From: an uncultured delta proteobacterium | GTDB lineage: Bacteria > Desulfobacterota > Syntrophia > Syntrophales > Smithellaceae | Reading direction: 5' to 3' | DNA: 64,000 nucleotides | Assembly (NCBI GenBank): GCA_903907985.1 | Contig: CAIVQG010000072.1 | Coordinates: 58,577 to 122,576 of the forward strand | In this document: piece after piece, positions 27,973 through 37,518 of the stretch | Layout of the letters: each line of letters begins with the position of its first letter | Position numbering within the stretch: the first letter of the stretch is position 1 | Translations under genes and position numbers: made by a program | The notes under the pieces: model-generated | What the model was told of the DNA's origin: nothing | The model's input: the letters and a program-made list of their open reading frames with translations, nothing else | The model's database searches: none

Positions 27973-30360
27973 ATGGCAGTCATCGAGCAAATTGATCGTT
28001 TTAAGATCATTCGGGAGCTGGAAAGCGGCCCCGGCAGCATCGCTTATCTGGCTGAAGATCCTCTCCTGCTCCGTAATGTAGCGATTAAGACAGTTGCGCA
28101 TTCCCTGTCACCGGAACAGGGAAGCTATCTCATGGAAGAGGCAAGGATAGTCAGCAAACTCAAACATCCCAATATTGTCTCTGTTTATGAGGTAGGCGAT
28201 TTTGATGGTAAGCCCTACGTAGTATTTGAGTATGTGGAAGGAAAGTCCCTGCGCGATATAATGAAGCAGGAAAAGGTAATTGTAGTTCCCAAAGCAGTAT
28301 CCTTGATGATCCAGATATTGGATGGTATCGCCTATGGCCATCAGATGGGGGTCATCCACGGTGATTTGAATCCGTCCAACATCATAATCGACCACAATGG
28401 CGTACCCAGAATCATGGATTTTGGCCTGTCGAGCATAATCGGAAGAAGGTATTGGGATGGCCAACTTTATGTTGCCGGCATACCGAATTACATAGCCCCG
28501 GAACATTTTTTCAAGACAGCTCTCACACCGCTGACGGATATCTTTTTTATCGGGAGCTTGTTTTATGAAATGGTCGTAGGCCATCCCGCTTTCAGCGGAA
28601 CGGACCTATCATCCTTGATGTACCGGATCGCTCATGATGCCCCTGATCCCCCTTCTCAGCATAAGAAGGTTATCAATCATGATATCGACCAGATCATCAT
28701 GAAGGCCATGGAAAAGAATGCCGAAGACCGTTACCCTGACGCCCTGGTAATAAAAAAACTTTTAGAGGACTACCTGAATCCGTCAGATCAGCATGATGGG
28801 GTAGGCCAGGTTCATGGAACGGTTGATTTTATCATGAGGCGCATGCGCCTGAAAGGTGATCTGCCTGCTTTTTCCGGCAACATAATCGAGATCAGCTCAA
28901 AGCTCTCGTCACTGACAGCAATCAACTTTTCCTCCGCAGGCGATCTGGCCAAGATAATCCTGCGGGACTTCTCGCTCACCAATAAGCTCCTTAAAATCGT
29001 TAACTCTGCCCTCTATGCGAACCTTTCGGGCAAGGTGACGACTATTTCCAAGGCAGTGTTTCTCCTCGGTATTGAAAAGGTGCGGATGATGGCTGCCTCG
29101 CTGATGATTTTTGATCATCTCCAGAATAAATCGCAGGCAATAGAGTTGAAAGAGGAGGCTATGCTCTCCTTCATGAGCGGTCTTGTGGCCATCGGTGTTG
29201 CCGAAAACCTGAAACTCAGCGGGAAAGAGGAAATCTTCATCTGTGCCATGCTCCATAACCTGGGCAAGATGCTGGTAATCTGCTATTTTCCCGAAGAATA
29301 TGCAGAGATCAAGAACCGCAAGCTCCAGATGGGGCTCGATGACACCAAGGCGTCCAAATCCGTTCTGGGAATCACATACAACACCTTAGGGATGGAAGTA
29401 TCGCGATCCTGGAATTTTCCTGACAAAATTGTCCACAGCATGGAGGATATTTCCCCCACTGTGATCGAACAGCCAAAAACAGAACAGGAGACGCTGCAGA
29501 TACTCTCCAGCTATTCCAATGAGTTGCTGCACCTGGTGATGAACTCCGAAGAAGCTGATCGGCCGGCCGTCCTTTCCGATATGTCGAAACGCTATCAAAA
29601 TAGCATTCCCATCCCTGATGAACAGATGGAATCCCTGATAGAGTCAGCAGTATCAAAAAGCGACACCTATAAAGATATCGTCCAGATTGATAAGCAGACG
29701 AGTACGATGATCAAAAAAATGTTCAAGTCCGACCAAAAGCAGGCGCACGAATCGCCGGAGTCTAAAACCACTGTGCTATCGCAACGAACAGTTCTGGCAG
29801 AAGAAAATGCTCATAAACTGGCCCGGCCCGGTGTCGCTCTGACAGATCAACAGATCAGCATCTTTACTAATGCTCTCCATGAGATCAACGACGTCATGAC
29901 CGGCAGCGCCAACCTGAGCGATGTGATCTACATGATTCTCGAAACGATGTATCGCGGACTTGAATTTAACCGTGTGATCTTCTGCATGCGGGATGTAAAA
30001 CAGGCCCGGATGGTGGCCCGTTTTGGACTGGGAGAAAATGCCGATGAGATTGTCAAACATTTCCAGTTTCGGATCAGTCAGTCCCCAGACATCTTTAATA
30101 TTGCAATATCCAGGGAGCAGGGGATCATCATCGATAATGCCGCAGCCCACAATATCGTCAGTAATCTTCCCGAATGGTACCGGAATATTATTTCCGCACA
30201 GTCCTTTCTTGTTTATCCTTTGATTGCCGCAGAGGGCTGTATTGGCTTGTTTTATGCCGATAAGAAAGAAAAAGGGACCATGCTAACCGAGGACCAAAAG
30301 AACTTCATAGAAACACTGCGTGACATGGCCATTCAGGCAATGACACACAAACACAAATAA
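27973..30360 (+). CDS. Ser/Thr protein kinase - HDOD - GAF fusion
   Basis: Kinase motifs VAIK, VIHGDLNPSNIIID, IMDFGLSS, YIAPEHF; HDOD-like region MRLKGDLPAFSGNIIEISSKL...ICAMLHNLGKML; C-terminal GAF-like region. Confidence 0.9.
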   Translation: MAVIEQIDRFKIIRELESGPGSIAYLAEDPLLLRNVAIKTVAHSLSPEQGSYLMEEARIVSKLKHPNIVSVYEVGDFDGKPYVVFEYVEGKSLRDIMKQEKVIVVPKAVSLMIQILDGIAYGHQMGVIHGDLNPSNIIIDHNGVPRIMDFGLSSIIGRRYWDGQLYVAGIPNYIAPEHFFKTALTPLTDIFFIGSLFYEMVVGHPAFSGTDLSSLMYRIAHDAPDPPSQHKKVINHDIDQIIMKAMEKNAEDRYPDALVIKKLLEDYLNPSDQHDGVGQVHGTVDFIMRRMRLKGDLPAFSGNIIEISSKLSSLTAINFSSAGDLAKIILRDFSLTNKLLKIVNSALYANLSGKVTTISKAVFLLGIEKVRMMAASLMIFDHLQNKSQAIELKEEAMLSFMSGLVAIGVAENLKLSGKEEIFICAMLHNLGKMLVICYFPEEYAEIKNRKLQMGLDDTKASKSVLGITYNTLGMEVSRSWNFPDKIVHSMEDISPTVIEQPKTEQETLQILSSYSNELLHLVMNSEEADRPAVLSDMSKRYQNSIPIPDEQMESLIESAVSKSDTYKDIVQIDKQTSTMIKKMFKSDQKQAHESPESKTTVLSQRTVLAEENAHKLARPGVALTDQQISIFTNALHEINDVMTGSANLSDVIYMILETMYRGLEFNRVIFCMRDVKQARMVARFGLGENADEIVKHFQFRISQSPDIFNIAISREQGIIIDNAAAHNIVSNLPEWYRNIISAQSFLVYPLIAAEGCIGLFYADKKEKGTMLTEDQKNFIETLRDMAIQAMTHKHK

Positions 30361-30497
30361 ATCCCAGCCTTTCCTTCATCATAAACAAGTTATCCTGATT
30401 GTAATCGGCCGATGCAGCAAGAAATATCATTTCCCCGTTGGACACTGCCAAATTTTCGCTTGCAAAATTCGTTTCCATTATCTATAAAATAAGTCAG

Positions 30498-30566
30498 TCA
30501 GCAACTGGCGTTCTAGGTGGAAATGACCATCGGGAAGCTCCCTTCTTTTGTTGTGCGCCTGGGCAA
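30498..30566 (+). ncRNA. ZTP (pfl-type) riboswitch candidate upstream of glyA
   Basis: caactggcgttctaggtggaaatgaccatcgggaagctcccttcttttgttgtgcgcctgggca matches the conserved ACUGGCG ... hairpin ... CGGGnAGC ... CGCCUGGGCA pattern. Confidence 0.8.
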
Positions 30567-30598
30567 AAGAAAACCTTGAAAAAATCAGGAGGAGCCCT

Positions 30599-31942
30599 AT
30601 GGTCACGAAAAAGCAAAACACATCCATCCCCAAAACATCTCTCCAAAACCCCAAATCAGCGCCAAAACAATTTATCGACCGTAATTGGAAAAGCCTTAAA
30701 AAAAACGATCCGGAAGTCTTTGGTGCTATTTCAGGAGAAGAACAAAGGGAGCGCAAAGGGATTGAGTTGATCCCGTCCGAAAATTATACCTATGCGGAAG
30801 TTCTGGCCGCCAACGGGTCTATCTTTACCAACAAATATTCGGAAGGCTATCCGGGAAAACGCTACTACGGCGGGCAGGAATATACCGACTGCATTGAGAC
30901 AATTGCCATTGAGCGTGCGAAGAAAGTTTTCCGGTGCGAACACGCCAACGTCCAGGCGCTTTCCGGATCGCCGATGAATCAGGCCGTCTATCTGGCTTTT
31001 CTTAAACCCGGTGATACAATTTTAGGAATGGATCTGTCTCATGGCGGACACCTGACGCACGGTGCTGTGGTGTCGCATATGGGGGCTCTGTTCAATTTTG
31101 TCCGTTACAAGACTGATCCGGAAAATTCTGGCCAAATCGACTTCGACGCCCTCATGAAAACTGCTAAAAGAACCAAACCCAAAATTGTTCTTTGTGGCTA
31201 TACTTCTTATCCCCGGGATTACCGCTATGAGGATTTCAAGCGAGTGGCCGACGCAGTCGGCGCCATTACAATGGCGGATATCTCTCACATCGGCGGATTA
31301 GTGGCGACAGGCGTGATGAGCAATCCGTTTGACAGTGGATTTGATATTGTCACGACAACAACGCATAAAAGTCTGCGGGGTCCCCGGGGCGCTTTGATTA
31401 TGTGCAAATCGCAGTATGCCGGGAGGATCGACAAATCTGTATTCCCGGGACTTCAGGGCGGCCCGCATATGCAAACGATCGCGGCCATCGCCGTTACACT
31501 GGGCAAAGCGCTCCAGCCTCAGTTCAGGGACTATGCCGTGCAGATATTAAAGAACGCGAAGGTGCTGGCGGAAACGCTCATGAAAAACGGTGCCAAGCTG
31601 ATCACCAATGGAACAGACAATCATATGATGGTGATCGACACAGTCAAAAGTTTCAATCTGGACGGCAAGCAGGCGGAAGCGATTCTGGATGCGGTCTCCA
31701 TCACCACCAATAAACAGATCATTCCAGACGATCCCAACCCGCCCTTGAAACCAAGCGGCATCCGCCTGGGAACCCCCGCAGCCACTACCCGCGGAATGAA
31801 AGAACCGGAAATGGTTAAGATCGGAAACTGGATCAGCCGGACGCTCGCAGGCACACAGGATGAAAAACTGCTCCGCGCAACAAAGAAGGAAGTGGAAAAA
31901 CTCTGCCTGAAGTTTCCGGTGCCGGGACTGATCTTATCTTGA
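30599..31942 (+). CDS. glyA: Serine hydroxymethyltransferase (start revised from 30548)
   Basis: GIELIPSENYTYAEVLAANGSIFTNKYSEGYPGKRYYGG; THKSLRGPRGALIM PLP-Lys; AGGAGG SD 7 nt before ATG 30599. Confidence 0.95.
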   Translation: MVTKKQNTSIPKTSLQNPKSAPKQFIDRNWKSLKKNDPEVFGAISGEEQRERKGIELIPSENYTYAEVLAANGSIFTNKYSEGYPGKRYYGGQEYTDCIETIAIERAKKVFRCEHANVQALSGSPMNQAVYLAFLKPGDTILGMDLSHGGHLTHGAVVSHMGALFNFVRYKTDPENSGQIDFDALMKTAKRTKPKIVLCGYTSYPRDYRYEDFKRVADAVGAITMADISHIGGLVATGVMSNPFDSGFDIVTTTTHKSLRGPRGALIMCKSQYAGRIDKSVFPGLQGGPHMQTIAAIAVTLGKALQPQFRDYAVQILKNAKVLAETLMKNGAKLITNGTDNHMMVIDTVKSFNLDGKQAEAILDAVSITTNKQIIPDDPNPPLKPSGIRLGTPAATTRGMKEPEMVKIGNWISRTLAGTQDEKLLRATKKEVEKLCLKFPVPGLILS

Positions 31943-31978
31943 TTATTCCGGCGGACAGCCAGGCGATTCGGTAATCAT

Positions 31979-32010
31979 GAGGGTTGCAGGTCATAAGCCT
32001 TGCAACCCTC
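31979..32010. terminator. Hairpin between convergent glyA and MFS gene
   Basis: GAGGGTTGCA ... TGCAACCCTC 10-bp perfect stem, no clear U-tract on + strand. Confidence 0.5.
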
Positions 32011-32050
32011 CCGGATGCCAGCAAAGGTAGCGCCTGAAGTGGAATTGGAA

Positions 32051-33229
32051 TTATGTTTTTTTCCGGTAATGGCGCACGAAGAGTAAACCGGAAAATCCGG
32101 CACAAAGCAGGCCGCCCACAGACCAAGCGCCAATGCCGATGGCTGCGGGAACGAGATAGAGGGTGGCGGCACCGCAGGCCGGACCGATAAACAGGCCCAC
32201 CCCGATCATCGCCTCATGCAGACCCGCGTTGGAACTTTGATTCTCCGTTACATTCATGGAATAGTAGAGGGATGAATAATAAATGAGCCCGATCGACAGG
32301 CCGAAACCGACTTGCGCGACCAAAAGCAAGGAGATCGATTGCGCCATGAGAAATCCGAAAAAGCTGACGATCATCAGCAGAAAAGACAGCGTCAGCCATC
32401 GGAAATGGTAATGCCAACCCTTCCATTGCCAGAATATCCCAAAAGCAGCCAACCGGACAAACATCCAGAGAGAGCAGACAACGCCCGCCATGCCTGTGGA
32501 AAGGTCAAACTTTTCCGCAAGGGAGGGAATCAACGGAAGGACGGTGTTAATCGCCACATAAGAAAAAGGGTTAGCGATCCAGGCCATCAGCAGGAAGCTT
32601 TTGCCGTCAGCCAATGATGCCGCCGGAGTCAAAGATTCTGCAGAATATTGACCAGCAATTTCTCTTTTTCGCCATCTTGCGGCAAGAGGCAACAGGGCCA
32701 ATTCGACAAGAGTAAGCCCTAAGGGCAGCCAGAACAAGCTGAGCATGCCCAATTTTTCAATCAGGATGCCCGCCGTGAAGTATCCGACCGCCGCGCCGCC
32801 CGCCCAGGTAACGTTATAGATGCCGACCATCTTCGACAGTTGCGTTCCCGGCCGTTCACTGATCAGCGTCTCGAGGGCAGGCCAGATGAAACAAACCCCC
32901 ACTGTCCACAAACAAAACACCGTAACTTGCGCCGCGGGAGTGGGAAATGCCATGCCCAGAGTCAGCGCCATAATTACGCCGCATAAGCCCAGACCTAGTA
33001 TCCTGATGCAGCCATAGCGCTGGGCCAATTTGCCGCCCTGCCACGCCGCAAATACATAGACAAATCCGCCGAGGGCCGCCGTCAGCAGATTCTCCACCTC
33101 ACCGAAGCCGAATGTGCGCCGCAGGTAAAAGAAAAGAAAATTGGAATAGTAAACGGCGGCGTAACAATTTATTAATTCAATGAGATATAATAATGCTTTT
33201 GCAGGACTGATCATGATCAACTTTCCCAA
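32051..33229 (-). CDS. MFS transporter
   Basis: 392 aa, multiple TM segments, MFS-like GKLAQRYGCIRILGLGL. Confidence 0.88.
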   Translation of the reverse strand: MGKLIMISPAKALLYLIELINCYAAVYYSNFLFFYLRRTFGFGEVENLLTAALGGFVYVFAAWQGGKLAQRYGCIRILGLGLCGVIMALTLGMAFPTPAAQVTVFCLWTVGVCFIWPALETLISERPGTQLSKMVGIYNVTWAGGAAVGYFTAGILIEKLGMLSLFWLPLGLTLVELALLPLAARWRKREIAGQYSAESLTPAASLADGKSFLLMAWIANPFSYVAINTVLPLIPSLAEKFDLSTGMAGVVCSLWMFVRLAAFGIFWQWKGWHYHFRWLTLSFLLMIVSFFGFLMAQSISLLLVAQVGFGLSIGLIYYSSLYYSMNVTENQSSNAGLHEAMIGVGLFIGPACGAATLYLVPAAIGIGAWSVGGLLCAGFSGLLFVRHYRKKT

Positions 33230-33236
33230 ACAGAAA

Positions 33237-34514
33237 TTATTCTTTCACCGAGTCACCGGTACTGCCGGGCAGCAGGAAACTCAGAAGCACCATTGCAACA
33301 TTGGCAAACCCAAGCCACATCAAAGCCTGCGCGGCGTTGTTCCCCAGGCTTTTATATAATTCACCGATAATGCTCGGCACAGTGCCGCCAAGACACCACG
33401 CCCAGCCCATCAGGATCGCCGATACAATACTCACATTTTCCCGCGGAGCAATCCGTTGGCCGAACGCAACGCCCAGCGGGTTCACCGTCCCCAAAAACGC
33501 CCCGCCGATAATGCACAGCAGGATAAATGACGGCACCGGCAGTGTCAAGCGGACGATTGCCTGATAACTCAAAGCCGCAAGAATTACCATCGACATCAGT
33601 GTCCTGCGCCTGCCGATGCGGTCGGCCAGATGGCCAATCGGCACCATGAATAAAGTTGCCCCGAAGACAATCAAACCGAAGGCCCCGCCCTGTCCAAGCC
33701 AGGCCGGATAACCCTTCTCTTGGGCAAATTCCGGCAGGAGGAAGAACAGACCGCTCAGCACTCCGCTCGAGATTGCCAGTATGAGGAACAAACAAAGGAT
33801 CGGACCCGCCACCGGGCGAAGAGAGCGCAGAGAGGCGATGACGGAAATTCTCCCGGCACTGGAAACTTGGGCAGGCCGGCAGCGCATCCAGACAAACACC
33901 CAGAGAATTGCCACCGGCAGAAAAAGGATTTCGGTGTGATGGCCGAAGTTGTTGTAAGCAGTGCGGAACCCGATCTGGCTCAAACCGAAGCCTATGCTGC
34001 CGACGGCAATAAACACGGCAAGAAACATCGAACCACGCCGAGCGGAAAAGCTGCCCGCGAGCCCCGCTCCCGCAGGATGGAACATATCCTGTCCGAGACG
34101 GCCGGCGGCCAGAATCGCAAATACAATGAGATAAAAACCACTAAGTCCGAACATTGTCGGCAATAGGCGGTCCAGTGTCTCCCGCTGATCGGCAAGAGGA
34201 CCGAGCAGCAAAGCAAACGAAGTCAAGAGCACTCCCAGCAGGATAACCCGCCGCGGCCCGAAACGGTCGGCGATTGAACCAAACAGCGGCTGCAGTGCAG
34301 TTCCGCTCATGGCGATGACTGTGGCAATCCATCCGGCCTTCACGACATCCAAACCGGCCAATGTTTTGTAGACCGGCCACACACTCATGCCCATAAAATC
34401 TACCATGACATGCGCAACGGCTATAGCGACAAACGTACCCACAGCGGCTGATCCACCCTTGGAAAGCACTTCTGCTGAGGCGGCTGAATTGTTTTCTTGA
34501 CTGTATTTGTCCAT
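33237..34514 (-). CDS. MFS transporter
   Basis: 425 aa, multiple TM segments, LFGSIADRFGPRRVILLGV and GHLADRIGRRRTLM motifs. Confidence 0.9.
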   Translation of the reverse strand: MDKYSQENNSAASAEVLSKGGSAAVGTFVAIAVAHVMVDFMGMSVWPVYKTLAGLDVVKAGWIATVIAMSGTALQPLFGSIADRFGPRRVILLGVLLTSFALLLGPLADQRETLDRLLPTMFGLSGFYLIVFAILAAGRLGQDMFHPAGAGLAGSFSARRGSMFLAVFIAVGSIGFGLSQIGFRTAYNNFGHHTEILFLPVAILWVFVWMRCRPAQVSSAGRISVIASLRSLRPVAGPILCLFLILAISSGVLSGLFFLLPEFAQEKGYPAWLGQGGAFGLIVFGATLFMVPIGHLADRIGRRRTLMSMVILAALSYQAIVRLTLPVPSFILLCIIGGAFLGTVNPLGVAFGQRIAPRENVSIVSAILMGWAWCLGGTVPSIIGELYKSLGNNAAQALMWLGFANVAMVLLSFLLPGSTGDSVKE

Positions 34515-34572
34515 GTACTAACTCACATTTGTCATCACATCTGCGCCCATGCAATGACCTCTCGACTATCAA

Positions 34573-34605
34573 TAAAAAACCCGCCTAGTCTATCCATGGC
34601 GGGTT
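34573..34605 (-). terminator. Intrinsic terminator/attenuator upstream of the MFS pair
   Basis: Minus strand AACCCGCCATGGATAGACTAGGCGGGTTTTTTATT: GC-rich stem followed by T-run, between leader ORF and MFS start. Confidence 0.8.
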
Positions 34606-34632
34606 GATATTTGCGACTTGGATTATGAATTG

Positions 34633-34728
34633 TTAATGTTCTTCTCCTCGCGCATGCACCCTGCCGCAGCCCGCCTGCGGGGCGGCCGTTCTTTTCATTA
34701 TAATTGCCGAATGGATGAATACGCTCAT
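34633..34728 (-). CDS. Candidate leader peptide ORF (31 aa)
   Basis: MSVFIHSAIIMKRTAAPQAGCGRVHARGEEH*; purine-rich GAGGAAGAGAAAGAAGC upstream; overlaps hairpin GCCGCCCCGCAGGCGGGCTGCGGC. Confidence 0.5.
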   Translation of the reverse strand: MSVFIHSAIIMKRTAAPQAGCGRVHARGEEH

Positions 34729-34858
34729 GGTGCTTCTTTCTCTTCCTCTAAGTTGATTTGCAAATACTCCTGAAAATTGGAAGTGTCAATCTTTTTTTAT
34801 AAATGGAGCATAAATATGGAAAGCGCCCTATTCATGCCCTTAGCCGGTACTCTGCCGG

Positions 34859-35040
34859 TCAGATGAAGGTTACCGCCGTCTTGACGGCCCGGTTCGCTGA
34901 TTTACGCATATTGACTTCAATCATGTCCTGATAACGCGCCAGCGGAAACTTGTGGGTTACCATTTCGTGAAGATGAACTTTTCCCGCAGTGGCACCAACA
35001 TAATTGGCAGTTCCGGGAATAGCAAATTCCTTCGACAATG
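34859..35040 (-). pseudogene. C-terminal remnant of a zinc-dependent (MDR) alcohol dehydrogenase
   Basis: SKEFAIPGTANYVGATAGKVHLHEMVTHKFPLARYQDMIEVNMRKSANRAVKTAVTFI*; no upstream ORF body. Confidence 0.6.
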
Positions 35041-35092
35041 CCTTACAATAAAAGGGACTGTTGTCCCATTTATCCCCAAAAATCTGTGGCCG

Positions 35093-35551
35093 TTATTGTG
35101 GACAGAAGCCCCAGGCAGGATTCCCTTTTTTGGGACATATCTTCAGTCTGATCTCCTGCGTCGAACATGGACTGTCCGGGAATGCGAACCAACCTTCCCA
35201 GTCGGTCCCATCACATCTCCGCGACTGGAGGCCCTGGGATCTCGGGGGATTGCCGGGGCCCATAAAACCACCCGGATAATACATACAGTAGCCCTTGACG
35301 TAAAAGAGAGGGGTTGTCCCGTTGTTGCTCGATGTCCACGTATAACTCTGTCCCGATTGGAGAGTGACCGTGTAGTTTTTCTGATCTGTATCAAAAAAAC
35401 TCACGGTGCAAGAGCCAAACAACCTCCCTTCGGGATAGTCGTATGAGGAATGCTGCACCGTCCACTTAAAGGCCGAGGCCGGAGCGGCGAAAAGAAGTAA
35501 ACAAAGCGACACGGCGCAGAGCAGGCAAACTCTTCTGGTGAATAAGATCAT
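35093..35551 (-). CDS. Exported hypothetical protein
   Basis: Signal peptide MILFTRRVCLLCAVSLCLLLFAAPASA; 152 aa mature region rich in aromatic residues. Confidence 0.55.
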   Translation of the reverse strand: MILFTRRVCLLCAVSLCLLLFAAPASAFKWTVQHSSYDYPEGRLFGSCTVSFFDTDQKNYTVTLQSGQSYTWTSSNNGTTPLFYVKGYCMYYPGGFMGPGNPPRSQGLQSRRCDGTDWEGWFAFPDSPCSTQEIRLKICPKKGNPAWGFCPQ

Positions 35552-35573
35552 ACTATTTTTCCTTCTACATTTC

Positions 35574-36797
35574 TTATGATATTTCTTCAATACCGAGCGG
35601 ATATTTCGACAAGACCTCGCAGCCGCCTTTGACGATCACGATATCGTTTTCATAACGGAAGCCGATATTTTCTTCCGGCGCGGCATACTGCATCGCACAG
35701 ACGACCATTTCGTTTTCCGAGTAGACGTGATCCTGATCCGTCCAGTAGGGAAGATCGGGATTAACGATGGAGCCGATTCGCCACTCATCGCCAAAAAGAC
35801 CAATCCCGTGTTCACAAGCAGGCTGAATAAAATCACCGCAGCCACGCGCTTCGGCAAAATCCATCATCAGGGCGGCCAGCGTTCCGGGCGTTGTCCCGGC
35901 GCGGTAATTATCAATCACTTTCTGAATAATCGCGACAAAATTATCCGCATGCCAGCGCTGACGTTTTGTTGCCGGCCCGATCAGATAATTGTGCGAGTGA
36001 TCGCCCAGCGCCAGTTTAAACATCGCGTGAAAATCCAGCATCAGCGGTTCACCCGCCATAATCTCTTTGGTTGTGGGCGGAGTGCAGGCGCCCAGTCCCG
36101 TGCGAAAGCCGCTGGATATTTCGTTTAAGCCGGCAAAATTCCATTCCGACACGCTGCCCGCTTTGCGCATGGCCAGCGCCGCGATACCGGCAATCACGGT
36201 TTCCGTCATGCCCTTGTAACCGCCATTCTCCAGCGCGGCGCGCGCCGCCTTGTGTCCTTCATCGACAATCAGCGAGGCGGTGCGGAAGCGTTCAATCGTG
36301 CCTTTGTCTTTGATCAGCGAAAGGGCATCAACGATATCGTGCGAGTTGATCCATTCAAAACCGGGCAGCGCATCTTTAAAATGGGTGTATTCCCAATGGG
36401 AAAGATTTCCTTCAGCCGTGTAGGTGGATATTCCGTCCTCGTAACCGAGGCGTCCCTTTTGAATGCCGAGTTCATCCTTGATAAAATCAGTAATTGCGGA
36501 GACCTGATCCATGCCGCCCATCGGTCCATAGGCGCGAACATGATCGCCGTCCAGCCAGGTTTCGTCGCCGACACGCAGCGCATCAACCACAAACGTAAAA
36601 AAGGTGGGCTGTCCTGCGGCCGGAATAATCAGATAGCTTCGCCACGGGCAGAAGGTGTCCAGCACAAAACTCATCGTCCGGATGCGCGAACCGAGATACA
36701 CGTCGATGCCCCGCTTCTGCATTTCGGCCTGTATCGCCTTAACGCGTGCCGGGTTGTCTATAAAATATTTATCATTGGGGTCCAATATCCTGGTCAT
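35574..36797 (-). CDS. M24-family metallopeptidase (Xaa-Pro dipeptidase-like)
   Basis: LMLDFHAMFKLALGDHSHNYLIGP; FIQPACEHGIGL; ENEMVVCAMQYAAPEENIGFRYENDIVI. Confidence 0.87.
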   Translation of the reverse strand: MTRILDPNDKYFIDNPARVKAIQAEMQKRGIDVYLGSRIRTMSFVLDTFCPWRSYLIIPAAGQPTFFTFVVDALRVGDETWLDGDHVRAYGPMGGMDQVSAITDFIKDELGIQKGRLGYEDGISTYTAEGNLSHWEYTHFKDALPGFEWINSHDIVDALSLIKDKGTIERFRTASLIVDEGHKAARAALENGGYKGMTETVIAGIAALAMRKAGSVSEWNFAGLNEISSGFRTGLGACTPPTTKEIMAGEPLMLDFHAMFKLALGDHSHNYLIGPATKRQRWHADNFVAIIQKVIDNYRAGTTPGTLAALMMDFAEARGCGDFIQPACEHGIGLFGDEWRIGSIVNPDLPYWTDQDHVYSENEMVVCAMQYAAPEENIGFRYENDIVIVKGGCEVLSKYPLGIEEIS

Positions 36798-36816
36798 ATT
36801 TTTATCTCCCTTCAGT

Positions 36817-37218
36817 TCAATATTGAGTTGGTATCTTGGCCAGAACTTTGTTCAGACGGTCGGATACGGCGGCCAGCTTGAGAGCTTTGGCCAGATTGCC
36901 CTTGAGCTTAAGTTTCCCGGTCATCAGGGCCTTTTGCGCACCGAGTTCCGCGCGGGATATTTTGGCAAAAGTTTCATAATTGCCGATAATGCGGAATTCC
37001 CCCTGGGGAGGCTCGCCTACCCCCGTTTCCACGCGGGTTACCTTCCCTTCTTTGCATTCCACAAAGAGAAACATTTCCGCGCCGCCGGGACAGTTTTTAT
37101 AAATGTTGGACATTGATGTGGTGACGTTGTTCATTTTGTCCGGCGTTAGTTCCGTCTGGAGTCTTTTGAGCGCTTCATCGCGCCAGGACGTGCTTAAATA
37201 CGCGTGCAGATCTGACAT
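36817..37218 (-). CDS. SCP2 sterol-binding-domain-like protein
   Basis: 133 aa; FRIIGNYETFAKISRAELGAQKALMTGKLKLKGNLAKALKLA. Confidence 0.8.
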   Translation of the reverse strand: MSDLHAYLSTSWRDEALKRLQTELTPDKMNNVTTSMSNIYKNCPGGAEMFLFVECKEGKVTRVETGVGEPPQGEFRIIGNYETFAKISRAELGAQKALMTGKLKLKGNLAKALKLAAVSDRLNKVLAKIPTQY

Positions 37219-37330
37219 GTTGATACCTCCTTTTTTATCTTGTTTGGTGGGAATATCAGTAACAGTTACCTATATAAAATGTCATGCCGAACGTGGAGAC
37301 TGTGTTGCAATGAAAAAAATTGCCGTTTAA

Positions 37331-37454
37331 TGTCCTCCGCTGGCGGAGGTGTCACGCAGTGACGGAGGTGGACAAAGTACTGCCAAAATGCAACTTGTGA
37401 CTATTATGGCTGCTTTAAAAATATCCACCCCCTAACCCCCGCCAGCGGGGGACA
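37331..37454. repeat. 124-bp imperfect inverted-repeat element (MITE-like)
   Basis: Left TGTCCTCCGCTGGCGGAGG...GGAGGTGGA; right end reverse complement TGTCCCCCGCTGGCGGGGG...GGGGGTGGA. Confidence 0.75.
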
Positions 37455-37518
37455 CTACGAGTAAACTTCAATCATCGTTTGTCAAAGACATGGCACACCG
37501 GCAATTAAAAACCGCAAT

